A stretch of DNA of 12,855 nucleotides from CAYLLT01 sp964591605 (lineage in GTDB: Bacteria > Planctomycetota > Phycisphaerae > UBA1845 > PWPN01), in contig CAZQEN010000219.1 of assembly GCA_964591605.1 (NCBI GenBank), positions 1 through 12,855 on the forward strand, in the 5' to 3' direction. The notes below the pieces were generated by a model. That model was not told the DNA's origin. It was given only the letters and a program-made list of their open reading frames with translations, and ran no database searches. Made by a program: the position numbers and the translations under genes. Within the stretch, counting starts at the first letter, position 1; each line of letters opens with the position of its first letter. Shown in pieces: positions 1 to 6,310 of the stretch.

Positions 1-122
1 CGGGCCAGCGAGGGCAGCAGGATGCTGATGAGCAGGGCGATGATCGCGACGACCACCAGCAGCTCGATGAGCGTGAAACCGCGGGTTTTTCGGCGTGAGC
101 CGAGCTGACGGAAAATGGTCAT
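1..122 (-). CDS. Prepilin-like protein with type II secretion/type IV pilin N-terminus (partial)
   Basis: The first 40 codons of a protein that continues past the left edge. The visible part starts MTIFRQLGSRRKTRGFTLIE and continues into a strongly hydrophobic helix ending near LLPSLA. This shows a short basic leader, the GFTLIE processing site (cleavage after Gly, N-methylation of Phe, Glu at mature position 5) and the N-terminal pilin helix. Known for the family: a prepilin peptidase (PilD type) processes such proteins and they assemble into pili or pseudopili. Planctomycetes carry many GFTLIELL proteins of unknown function, often with a DUF1559-like body, so pilus versus secretion versus other surface role is open. 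The ATG at 122-120 is supported by AAGGAG 6 nt upstream. The gene lies 3' of the response regulator, co-directional with it, and has its own candidate sigma54 promoter. Confidence 0.9.
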   Translation of the reverse strand, partial: MTIFRQLGSRRKTRGFTLIELLVVVAIIALLISILLPSLA

Positions 123-128
123 GGGAGT

Positions 129-134
129 CTCCTT
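129..134 (-). promoter_or_regulatory. Ribosome binding site of the prepilin-like gene
   Basis: On the minus strand the sequence reads AAGGAG, 6 nt before the ATG at 122. It is one of the few strong Shine-Dalgarno sequences in the window and fixes the start codon. Confidence 0.8.
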
Positions 135-178
135 GGGCCAGACCCGACGCGGGTATGATACGGCCAACAAGGAAGTGG

Positions 179-194
179 AGCAAACGCCATGCCA
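179..194 (-). promoter_or_regulatory. Candidate sigma54 (-24/-12) promoter for the prepilin-like gene
   Basis: The minus strand reads TGGCATGGCGTTTGCT. Compared with the RpoN consensus TGGCACGRNNNTTGCW, only one specified base differs (T for C after TGGCA). GG and GC are separated by exactly 10 nt, as sigma54 recognition requires. The predicted transcription start is near 168, leaving a 5' UTR of about 46 nt that contains the AAGGAG. An NtrC-type activator gene lies immediately upstream, which strengthens the call. Not tested experimentally. Confidence 0.75.
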
Positions 195-252
195 CGGCTG
201 CGACCCGCTTTCTGGCGCTGCAAATGGTGGGAACGGCCGGAACGCCACGGCT

Positions 253-292
253 GGGGTGGTTGATATGAACCGGGGGGTGGTTGAAATGAACC
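253..292 (-). promoter_or_regulatory. Tandem dyad repeats, candidate enhancer (UAS) for the sigma54 activator
   Basis: Two direct copies of GGGGTGGTTGAWATGAACC (253-271 and 274-292) differ at one base (T versus A) and are offset by 21 bp, about two helical turns, so both would face the same side of the DNA. Each core, GGTTGAWATGAACC, has GGTT/AACC half-sites in dyad arrangement. Relative to the predicted start at 168 they lie at about -85 to -124, the normal range for enhancer sites of NtrC-family activators. That the response regulator next door is the ligand is inference from position. Confidence 0.6.
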
Positions 293-301
293 AGACTGGC
301 C

Positions 302-320
302 GGGGGCGATGTCAGCCCCC
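302..320. other. GC hairpin over the stop codon of the response regulator
   Basis: GGGGGC (302-307) and GCCCCC (315-320) form a 6-bp stem with a 7-nt loop that contains the TGA of the minus-strand regulator gene. No T-tract follows on the minus strand, so it is not a typical intrinsic terminator. It may stabilise the transcript end or do nothing. Confidence 0.4.
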
Positions 321-1751
321 ATCGGGCGGCGAGCCCGTCTCTGGGCCAGCTTGGTCCCCGGTGATGTCGAATTTGGCCATCCGGTAGCGCATGACCTCCC
401 GGCTGATCGAGAGGAGGCGGGCGGCGGCGGAGATGTTGCCGCCGGTGCGGCGGAGGGCCTGCTGGATGAGGTTCTTCTCCACCTCGTCGAGCTGGATGGG
501 CTCGTCGGCGTCGAGGCGGCGCATCGCCCGCTGGACCGGGCCAGCCAGGTCGTCGAATTTCACCGATCCGACGAGGTCGGCCAGCTCGATGGTGTGGCCG
601 CTGATCCGCAGGGCGGCACTCTCCAGAGCGTGACGCAGCTCGCGGACGTTGCCGGGCCAGTCGTGGGCCCGCAGGGCCTCGCGGGCGGCCGGGGCAAGGG
701 CCAGGTCGGGGATGCCGTACTTGGCGCCGAGCTGGCGGCAGAAGTGGTCGGCCAGGAGCAGCACATCGTCGCCGCGGGTGCGCAGGGGGGGCAGGTCGAT
801 GGTAACGACCTTGAGGCGGTAGTAGAGGTCCTCGCGGAACCGCCCGGCGGCGACCAGTTCGCCGAGGTTGCGGTTGGTCGCGGCGAGCAGGCAGACGTTG
901 AACGTACGGTCGCGGGTGTCCCCGATGCGGCGGATGGCGTGGGTCTCCAGGGCGCGCAGGAGCTTGGGCTGCAGGGCCAGCGGCAGGTCGCCGATTTCGT
1001 CGAGAAAGAGCGTCCCGCCGTCGGCGGTTTCAAAGAGGCCGGGCTTGTCGGCGGTGGCGCCGCTGAAAGAGCCGCGCTGGTGGCCGAACAGTTCTGATTC
1101 GAATAACTCAGAGGGAACGGCGCTGCAGTTGAGCGGGACGAACGGGCCGCTGCGATGGGGCAGGGCGGCGTGGATATGGTTCGCCAGCAGATCCTTGCCG
1201 GTTCCGGTTTCGCCGGTGAGCAGGATGGGGGGCAGGTCGGTGGGGCGGGCCCCGCCCTGCTGCACGCGGGCGGCGAGGCGGGCGACCCGCTCGCGGATGG
1301 CGACGATCTGGGGGCTCTCGCCGAGGAGCTGGACCTGGCGGAGGCGTTCCTGCTGGACGCTGCGGAACTGTTCGAGGCGGCGGCGGGCCTGGGAGGCCGA
1401 CCAGACCTTGTCGATGGCGACAGTGAGGACATCGAGGTCGACGGGCTTGCTGAGGAAGTCGGCGGCGCCGCGCTTCATGGCCTCGACGGCCGTCTCGACG
1501 CTGCCGTAGGCGGTCACGACGATCGCGTCGACGTCGGGCGACTGGGCCTTGATCTCCTGCAGGAGTTCGAGGCCGTTGACGCCGCCGAGGCGGACGTCGA
1601 GCAGGAGCAGATCCGGCGCGAATTCGCGGAACTCGCGCAGCACCTTTTCGCCCACGTGGACGAGGCGGATCTCGTGCCCGGCGGCCTTGAGGGCTTCACC
1701 CATCGAACGGGCGAGGCTGACTTCGTCTTCAGCGATGAGGATTTTGGGCAT
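312..1751 (-). CDS. NtrC-family sigma54-dependent response regulator
   Basis: A 479-aa three-domain activator of normal family length. The receiver (about 1-118) has the acidic pocket E8/D9, phospho-acceptor D52, T80 and K102. The AAA+ domain (about 142-385) has Walker A GETGTGKD (180-187), Walker B GGTLFLDEIGD (245-255), sensor I ATNR (291-294), the arginine-finger region GRFREDLYYRL (303-313) and sensor II WPGNVREL (365-372). The C-terminus (about 424-460) is a Fis-type helix-turn-helix (GGNISAAARLLSISREVMRY). Family role: phosphorylation drives oligomerisation and ATP hydrolysis that opens RNA polymerase-sigma54 complexes. The sigma54-contacting loop, usually GAFTGA, reads GSFSGA (227-232), an unusual double change. 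The kinase gene lies 60 bp upstream in the same direction and is the presumed partner. The likely target is the promoter at 179-194. The start has only a weak GGA, 6 nt upstream, contributed by the heptamer array. Confidence 0.95.
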   Translation of the reverse strand: MPKILIAEDEVSLARSMGEALKAAGHEIRLVHVGEKVLREFREFAPDLLLLDVRLGGVNGLELLQEIKAQSPDVDAIVVTAYGSVETAVEAMKRGAADFLSKPVDLDVLTVAIDKVWSASQARRRLEQFRSVQQERLRQVQLLGESPQIVAIRERVARLAARVQQGGARPTDLPPILLTGETGTGKDLLANHIHAALPHRSGPFVPLNCSAVPSELFESELFGHQRGSFSGATADKPGLFETADGGTLFLDEIGDLPLALQPKLLRALETHAIRRIGDTRDRTFNVCLLAATNRNLGELVAAGRFREDLYYRLKVVTIDLPPLRTRGDDVLLLADHFCRQLGAKYGIPDLALAPAAREALRAHDWPGNVRELRHALESAALRISGHTIELADLVGSVKFDDLAGPVQRAMRRLDADEPIQLDEVEKNLIQQALRRTGGNISAAARLLSISREVMRYRMAKFDITGDQAGPETGSPPDGG

Positions 1752-1755
1752 GGGT

Positions 1756-1811
1756 GGTCCGTTGTCCGTTGGCTGTTCTCAGTTGTCCGTAGTCGGTTGT
1801 CCGTTGTCCGT
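1756..1811. repeat. Heptamer tandem array 1 (TGTCCGT, 8 units)
   Basis: Exactly 56 bp, eight units of 7 bp in register. Four units are TGTCCGT (1763, 1784, 1798, 1805), one is GGTCCGT (1756) and three differ at two positions (1770, 1777, 1791). All units are in the same orientation. The array occupies the whole gap between the kinase stop codon (1814-1812) and the point 4 bp before the regulator ATG (1751). On the transcribed strand the units read ACGGACA, so the only candidate Shine-Dalgarno for the regulator, GGA, lies inside the repeat. Confidence 0.9.
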
Positions 1812-3191
1812 TCAACTCACGTTTCCTTCAACAGGCAACTCCACATACACCGTGGCGCCGCCGGCGGGATTGTTGAATGCGTGGGCGGCGCCGCCCTGGC
1901 GCTGGAGGGCCTGTCGGGCGAGGGCCAGACCCAGCCCCATACCGCGCTGCTTGGTAGAGTAAGATACCTCGAAAATACGTTCCGGATCGTCCGCGGGCAG
2001 GCCGGCGCCCTCGTCCTGGACGGCGATGCGGCAGACGTGGGCGCGGTGGCCGTTGCCGGGCTGAGCCTCCCCCCGCACGACGATGCGCCCGCCGAGCGGG
2101 GAGGCCTCGATGGCATTGACCAGCATGGCGATGAGAGCGTGCTCGAGGGTCGCCGGGTCATGGGCGCAGACGAGCCCCGCCGGCGGCAGATCGAGGGTGA
2201 AGGTCAGCTCCTTGGCCGCCAGTTCGGTACGCAGAGCCTCCTCGACGCGGTGCAGCAGCGGGGCCACGTCGGCCTGGCGCGTGGCGGTGGGCTCGCGGCG
2301 GGCAACCTCCATGAGGCCGGCGATCCACTGGTTCATGCGGTCGACGGACGCAACGATGTCATTCATGCGCTGGGCGGTGGCGGCGCGGTCGGCGTCCAGA
2401 CGTGAAGAGACCTGGGCGGCCGCGCGGATGCTGGCGAGAGGGTTCCGCAGGTTGTGGGCGATCTGAGCGGCGAACTGGCCGATGGTGGTGAGCCGCTCGG
2501 ACTCGATGAGCTGCTGGCGGAGCGAGCCGAGCGATTCGCGGGCGCGGTCCAGGGCGCGGGCCAGGCCGGCCAGCTCCCACGGCGATCTCAGGAGCGGCTC
2601 GGGCGGAGGCTGGTCGCGCCCGAGGGCCTCGACCTGGCGGTTGAGCTGCTCGAGCGGGCGCAGCAGCCAGCGGCGCAGCAGCCAGGCGATGACGCCGATG
2701 TGCACGATCGTCAGGGCGGCGACGATGCCCGGAAGCACGGTGATCCGCATGTTCTGCATTTCGACTTCGGTCTGGAGCCGGGCGAGCTCACCGTCGACGA
2801 TGCGGGTGTACTGGGCGAGCTCATCCTGAATGCGCTGGGTCTGATCAGTACGGCCGGCGGGGGGGAGCCGGCTCCATTCGTCGTACAGACGGTTGAGCCG
2901 GTTGAGGCTCTCGCGGGCCTCATCGACCTGGGCGTAGGTGTAGTCGCTGGCGAGCGAAATCAGGCTGCGCGGAGCGGCGAGCTCGAAGGCGAAGTCCACC
3001 GGCTGCGATTCAGCGGCGGCGGGGAACCCGGTCTGGAGCTTCTGGGCGCTGAGGGCGACGTCGTTCCAGTAACGCAGGGCGCCGAACACCTGGCGCGAGC
3101 GGTAAAGCTCGAACAGGGCCATGCCGACGGTGCCGACGCTCAGAAGGATGACGATGGCGTAGACCAGCAGCAATCGGTGGCGAAGGGTCAT
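1812..3191 (-). CDS. Membrane sensor histidine kinase (HAMP, HisKA, HATPase)
   Basis: A 459-aa transmembrane kinase. TM1 spans about residues 7-28 and TM2 about 150-172. They enclose a roughly 120-residue, mainly helical extracytoplasmic region with no sensor fold that I recognise. A HAMP-like linker follows (about 173-230). The phosphoacceptor domain carries H246 in AAQIAHNLRNPLASIR. The ATP-binding domain has the N box LVNAIEAS (N359), G1 box DEGAG (393-397) and G2 box GMGLGL (417-422). Expected role: autophosphorylation of H246 and transfer to D52 of the adjacent NtrC-type regulator. PilS, the classical prepilin-regulating kinase, has more membrane helices, so this is a functional analogue at best. 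The signal it senses is unknown. A candidate sigma70-like promoter lies at 3260-3288. No strong Shine-Dalgarno is visible before the ATG. Confidence 0.93.
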   Translation of the reverse strand: MTLRHRLLLVYAIVILLSVGTVGMALFELYRSRQVFGALRYWNDVALSAQKLQTGFPAAAESQPVDFAFELAAPRSLISLASDYTYAQVDEARESLNRLNRLYDEWSRLPPAGRTDQTQRIQDELAQYTRIVDGELARLQTEVEMQNMRITVLPGIVAALTIVHIGVIAWLLRRWLLRPLEQLNRQVEALGRDQPPPEPLLRSPWELAGLARALDRARESLGSLRQQLIESERLTTIGQFAAQIAHNLRNPLASIRAAAQVSSRLDADRAATAQRMNDIVASVDRMNQWIAGLMEVARREPTATRQADVAPLLHRVEEALRTELAAKELTFTLDLPPAGLVCAHDPATLEHALIAMLVNAIEASPLGGRIVVRGEAQPGNGHRAHVCRIAVQDEGAGLPADDPERIFEVSYSTKQRGMGLGLALARQALQRQGGAAHAFNNPAGGATVYVELPVEGNVS

Positions 3192-3259
3192 GGGACGTTT
3201 CGCAGAGCGGCGCGTCGCGGCGGATCAAATCCGTCCGCGCGACGGGCGCTTCCTCTCTG

Positions 3260-3288
3260 AGATTAGCACCGGCCGGCGGACGAAACAA
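3260..3288 (-). promoter_or_regulatory. Candidate sigma70-like promoter for the kinase-regulator operon
   Basis: On the minus strand, TTGTTT (3288-3283) and TAATCT (3265-3260) are separated by 17 bp, with a TGC extended -10 element. Both hexamers match the consensus at three of six positions. The predicted start near 3253 gives a leader of about 60 nt. It is a plausible but weak call that rests on spacing and position. Confidence 0.4.
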
Positions 3289-3322
3289 TCGGCGAAAACT
3301 GGGGGCTTTGGCATCCGGCATC

Positions 3323-3331
3323 TGGTATAAT
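3323..3331 (+). promoter_or_regulatory. Extended -10 promoter for the LVIVD/dockerin protein
   Basis: TGGTATAAT matches an extended -10 element perfectly (TGn plus TATAAT at 3326-3331). No good -35 is seen at 16-18 bp, which extended -10 promoters can tolerate. The predicted start is near 3338. The ATG at 3330, which opens the longest frame, lies inside this -10 hexamer and so would not be in the mRNA. This supports the start at 3393. It is divergent from the kinase promoter. Confidence 0.55.
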
Positions 3332-3392
3332 GACATCGTCGCGGAGTGGGGGGTACCGACCTGTCCCGAGGTTTCTGGCGGGGCCAGTGACG

Positions 3393-6179
3393 ATGGACCG
3401 GGGTGACTCAGTCTGCCTGGCGGGCGTCCTCAGCATGGCCCTGGCCTTGCCCGCGGCCCGCGCCGCCCATCCCATCCTGGGCAGCATCGACCTGTACCCC
3501 TACGGCAACCAGCGATCGTCGGAGCTGACGTACTGGAAGGGCATCGTCTACATCGGCGCCGAGGGCACGAGCTGCGGCGTACCGACCGTGCACGCGGTGG
3601 ACGTGAGCGACCCGAACAACCTCGTCTACCGCTCGTCAGCCGGCGGTTCGTGCAAGGCCTACGCGCTGAAGGTGGTGGACGACACGCTGTATGTGGCGAA
3701 CTGGAGCACGCTTCTGCGGACCTTCGACGTGGCGGGGGGCTTTTTCGCCAGTGAGTGGGTTGCGGATCCCACCTCTTCGTCAGCCTCGGCCGGGCTCGAT
3801 GCGGGCAACGGCCGGGCCTACGTCACGGCCTGGGAGAGCGGGCCCGGTCATCTATCGGGGTTCTACATTGTCAATACCCAACGGCCGCACCCCGCCAACC
3901 CGGACGATGCGGTCATCTCGCGCATCCCGATCACGGGGTATACGGGGGCGGTGGCGGTGCGCGGGAGTTATGCGTACTACACCAATGGGCGGTTTTTCAT
4001 CGTCGGGAACATCTCGGACGAGGCGAATCCCTACGCGATGACATCGATCGACCTGGGGACCAACCAGATCGTCAATGGCGTCGTGCTCCGGGACCACCAT
4101 GCGTTCGTGTTCTGCGCGCTTGGGGATTACTGCTTCCGGATCTATGACGTGACCAACCCGGTCAGCCCGGCTCTGGTGGGGCAGTACACGGGCACGAACC
4201 CGGGTTCGATGTATCTGCTGGGCGATTATGCCCTGGCCGCGGGCACGTATCTTGAAACCGTCGACATCGCCAATCTGAGCAGCCCGCAATTCGTCACCCT
4301 GACGCAGGTGCCGCTCGCTCCCGGCGCGACCAACGCGTGGGACGCCTCCGTCACCGGCAACGGGCCGTACGCCTATCTGGGCGTTTCAGAAAACTACCCG
4401 AACATCCCCGGCGTCCAGGACAACTACCAGCGCGGCAAGCTGTTTGCCCTGGAAGTGCTGAGCCACGATCCCGACAACGCCGGCCCCGGCCGCTGGAGCG
4501 CGTGCTCGCTGAGTGAGGCTTCCTTCGACACGCAGTACAGCGCCGAAGCGCTGCCCACGCGGGCCACTCCGGCCTGGCAGGTGTTCGAGGGTTCGGAAAC
4601 GTGGGCGAGCGTCGCGGACAAGATCCTGCGCATTCATGACACGGGGACGGGCACGAATGATCGCATCCGCTGGTGGCGCAACTGGGATGCGACCAACACG
4701 CGCGGCACGACTGTCCTCTTGCGGGCCCGGTGCACGGCCTACAGCCTGAACGGCGGTCCACTCACGGGGCTGAACAATCTCTTTCTTGAGGACGGGAAGT
4801 ACCAGGAACAGTTCGCGATTCTGTCCGATCGGATCCGGGCGAATCGCGGTGGCCTGGATTACTTTTTCGACGGGGCGTCGTGGCACACCTACCGGATTAC
4901 GACGCAGGGCTCCTCATTCAAGGTCTATCTCGACGAGAATGCCACGCCGATCCTCACCGGGCCGCTGCTGGTGACGTCGAACCGCTCGCGACTCATGTTC
5001 GGGGCCAGCTCGGGGCCGGCCACGCAGACGATCGAGTTCGATTACGTGGCAGGTTTCTCGAATGGTGCGGTTGCACCGCCGCCGGAGGTCACGGTTCTGG
5101 CCCCGACCGTCAGCGTGAGTGTTCAGGATTCGGCCGGCAAGGGTTCGATCGGCGGGATCAATCCCGCGACCGCGGCCGTGCACTGGTCGCAGGACGGCGG
5201 GCTCACCTGGAACCAGAGCGGCGGCTCTACCTGGGATGGCGAGTATCAAGGCGACGTGCTGCCGACGGCCGACACGCCCCGCTGGACGCTGCCCGAGGGC
5301 AACGGCGTCTCGACGAGTCTGGTTTCGGGCTATCTGCACATCGAAGACAACAGCACCCTGTCGGGATCGAAGGTCAAATACGCCCGGTCTTGGGGGGCGG
5401 ATCCCGTGCGGGGGACGACGGTGTTGGCGCGGGCGCGATGCACAGCCATCGGCGGCAATACCGACCTTCTGGGCAATCTTTTTGTCGAGGACGGTGCCCG
5501 GCGGGAGCAGTTGCAGATCCTGCCCGACCGGGTGGTCGCGGCCGAGTCGGGCATCGTCTACGACCAGGGCTTCGATGGGACGCAGTGGCACGTCTATCGG
5601 ATCGCCACGCTGGCCGATCAGTTCAACGTGTACCTGGATGAGAGTCCGACGCCGATCCTCACGGGGACGATGATTGCTTCCACTTCCATCAAGCGGGTCA
5701 TGTTCGGCAGCGGGGCCAGCGCGGGGACGCAGACCATCGATTTCGACTACGTCCGGTATTCCGCGCTTGGAGCGTTCGCACCCGGCCAGGACGTGGGCGG
5801 CGGGTCCGTGCTCGTGAGCTGCAGCGGTCAGCCGGGTGACTACGGCGGCCTCGTGACCGCGTACAGCATCCCTTTCCAGCAGGGCTCGCCGACGCGGAAC
5901 CGGGTGCGGTTTTCCCTGCGGGATCTGAACGGCAACACGGGATGGAGCCCGGTCTACATCGTGCGGAAGGCCGCGCCGCCCTCGCCCGATTTCGACGGCG
6001 ACCACGACGTGGATCAGAGCGACTACGCCCACCTGCAGGAGTGCTTCAGCCCGCTGCTGTCGCCGCCGCCGCCAGGCTGCAGTGATGCGGATCTGAACCA
6101 GGACAACACGGTGAACGGCGGGGACGTGGAGGTGTTCGTCGGGTGTCTGGCCGGCGCGAATCGCCCGCCAGATTGTTGA
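3393..6179 (+). CDS. Secreted multidomain protein: LVIVD propeller repeats, two LamG-like modules, dockerin-like tail
   Basis: 928 aa from the ATG at 3393, chosen because the frame's upstream ATG (3330) overlaps a TATAAT and because this start gives a signal peptide: hydrophobic core about 7-20, cleavage near AARA-AHP. Residues about 45-305 hold LVIVD-type propeller repeats (VHAVDVSDPNNLVYRS, FRIYDVTNPVSPALVGQ, VDIANLSSPQFV). Two related concanavalin/LamG-like modules follow, at about 378-559 and 614-794. They share the order LPT..TP.W..EG, RGTTVL.RARC, a LF.EDG..E Q..IL.DR block, W.YRI, DE..TPILTG, R.MFG and TQTI.FDYV. The second copy seems to sit inside another beta-sandwich domain (SQDGGLTWNQ before it, NRVRFSLRDLNGNTGWSPVY after it). 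The tail (865-928) is dockerin-like with Ca-loop residues DFDGDHDVDQSD and four Cys, the last one terminal. Probably exported and surface-bound. Ligand unknown. No enzymatic motif is recognised. Confidence 0.88.
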   Translation: MDRGDSVCLAGVLSMALALPAARAAHPILGSIDLYPYGNQRSSELTYWKGIVYIGAEGTSCGVPTVHAVDVSDPNNLVYRSSAGGSCKAYALKVVDDTLYVANWSTLLRTFDVAGGFFASEWVADPTSSSASAGLDAGNGRAYVTAWESGPGHLSGFYIVNTQRPHPANPDDAVISRIPITGYTGAVAVRGSYAYYTNGRFFIVGNISDEANPYAMTSIDLGTNQIVNGVVLRDHHAFVFCALGDYCFRIYDVTNPVSPALVGQYTGTNPGSMYLLGDYALAAGTYLETVDIANLSSPQFVTLTQVPLAPGATNAWDASVTGNGPYAYLGVSENYPNIPGVQDNYQRGKLFALEVLSHDPDNAGPGRWSACSLSEASFDTQYSAEALPTRATPAWQVFEGSETWASVADKILRIHDTGTGTNDRIRWWRNWDATNTRGTTVLLRARCTAYSLNGGPLTGLNNLFLEDGKYQEQFAILSDRIRANRGGLDYFFDGASWHTYRITTQGSSFKVYLDENATPILTGPLLVTSNRSRLMFGASSGPATQTIEFDYVAGFSNGAVAPPPEVTVLAPTVSVSVQDSAGKGSIGGINPATAAVHWSQDGGLTWNQSGGSTWDGEYQGDVLPTADTPRWTLPEGNGVSTSLVSGYLHIEDNSTLSGSKVKYARSWGADPVRGTTVLARARCTAIGGNTDLLGNLFVEDGARREQLQILPDRVVAAESGIVYDQGFDGTQWHVYRIATLADQFNVYLDESPTPILTGTMIASTSIKRVMFGSGASAGTQTIDFDYVRYSALGAFAPGQDVGGGSVLVSCSGQPGDYGGLVTAYSIPFQQGSPTRNRVRFSLRDLNGNTGWSPVYIVRKAAPPSPDFDGDHDVDQSDYAHLQECFSPLLSPPPPGCSDADLNQDNTVNGGDVEVFVGCLAGANRPPDC

Positions 6180-6238
6180 GGCGGCCAGCTCGCGTGAGCC
6201 CTCCCTTTGAAAGAAGATGCCGCCACGAAGTCCGCGGC

Positions 6239-6253
6239 GCGGGCGTGGCCCGC
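6239..6253 (+). other. Short GC hairpin between the two secreted-protein genes
   Basis: GCGGGC and GCCCGC form a 6-bp stem around a GTG loop, about 60 bp after the stop of the upstream gene. No T-tract follows, so it is not a clear terminator. The rest of this 131-bp gap shows no recognisable promoter or coding signal apart from the purine-rich ribosome site before 6311. Confidence 0.3.
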
Positions 6254-6310
6254 AACCGAAACAGAGGATCACGAAGGCGCGACCATGCGGCCGTGACGAG
6301 GGGGCGGGAT

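Noticed and set aside
302..320. Intrinsic terminator of the regulator gene
   Set aside because: The stem is good, but no run of T follows on the minus strand, so it is listed only as a hairpin.
1155..2405. Long plus-strand frame opposite the kinase and regulator
   Set aside because: It runs antisense through two clearly recognised two-component genes and their gap. The translation is low in complexity (rich in Gly, Ala, Glu, Val) with no family motif, as expected for a shadow frame in high-GC DNA.
4914..6272. Long minus-strand frame opposite the LVIVD/dockerin gene
   Set aside because: The opposite strand has a coherent signal peptide, duplicated modules and dockerin-like tail, whereas this frame has no motif and no ribosome site.
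6143..6310. N-terminal extension of the glycoside hydrolase
   Set aside because: The extension overlaps the end of the upstream gene, is very Arg-rich and would bury the signal peptide. The ATG at 6311 has a purine-rich ribosome site.
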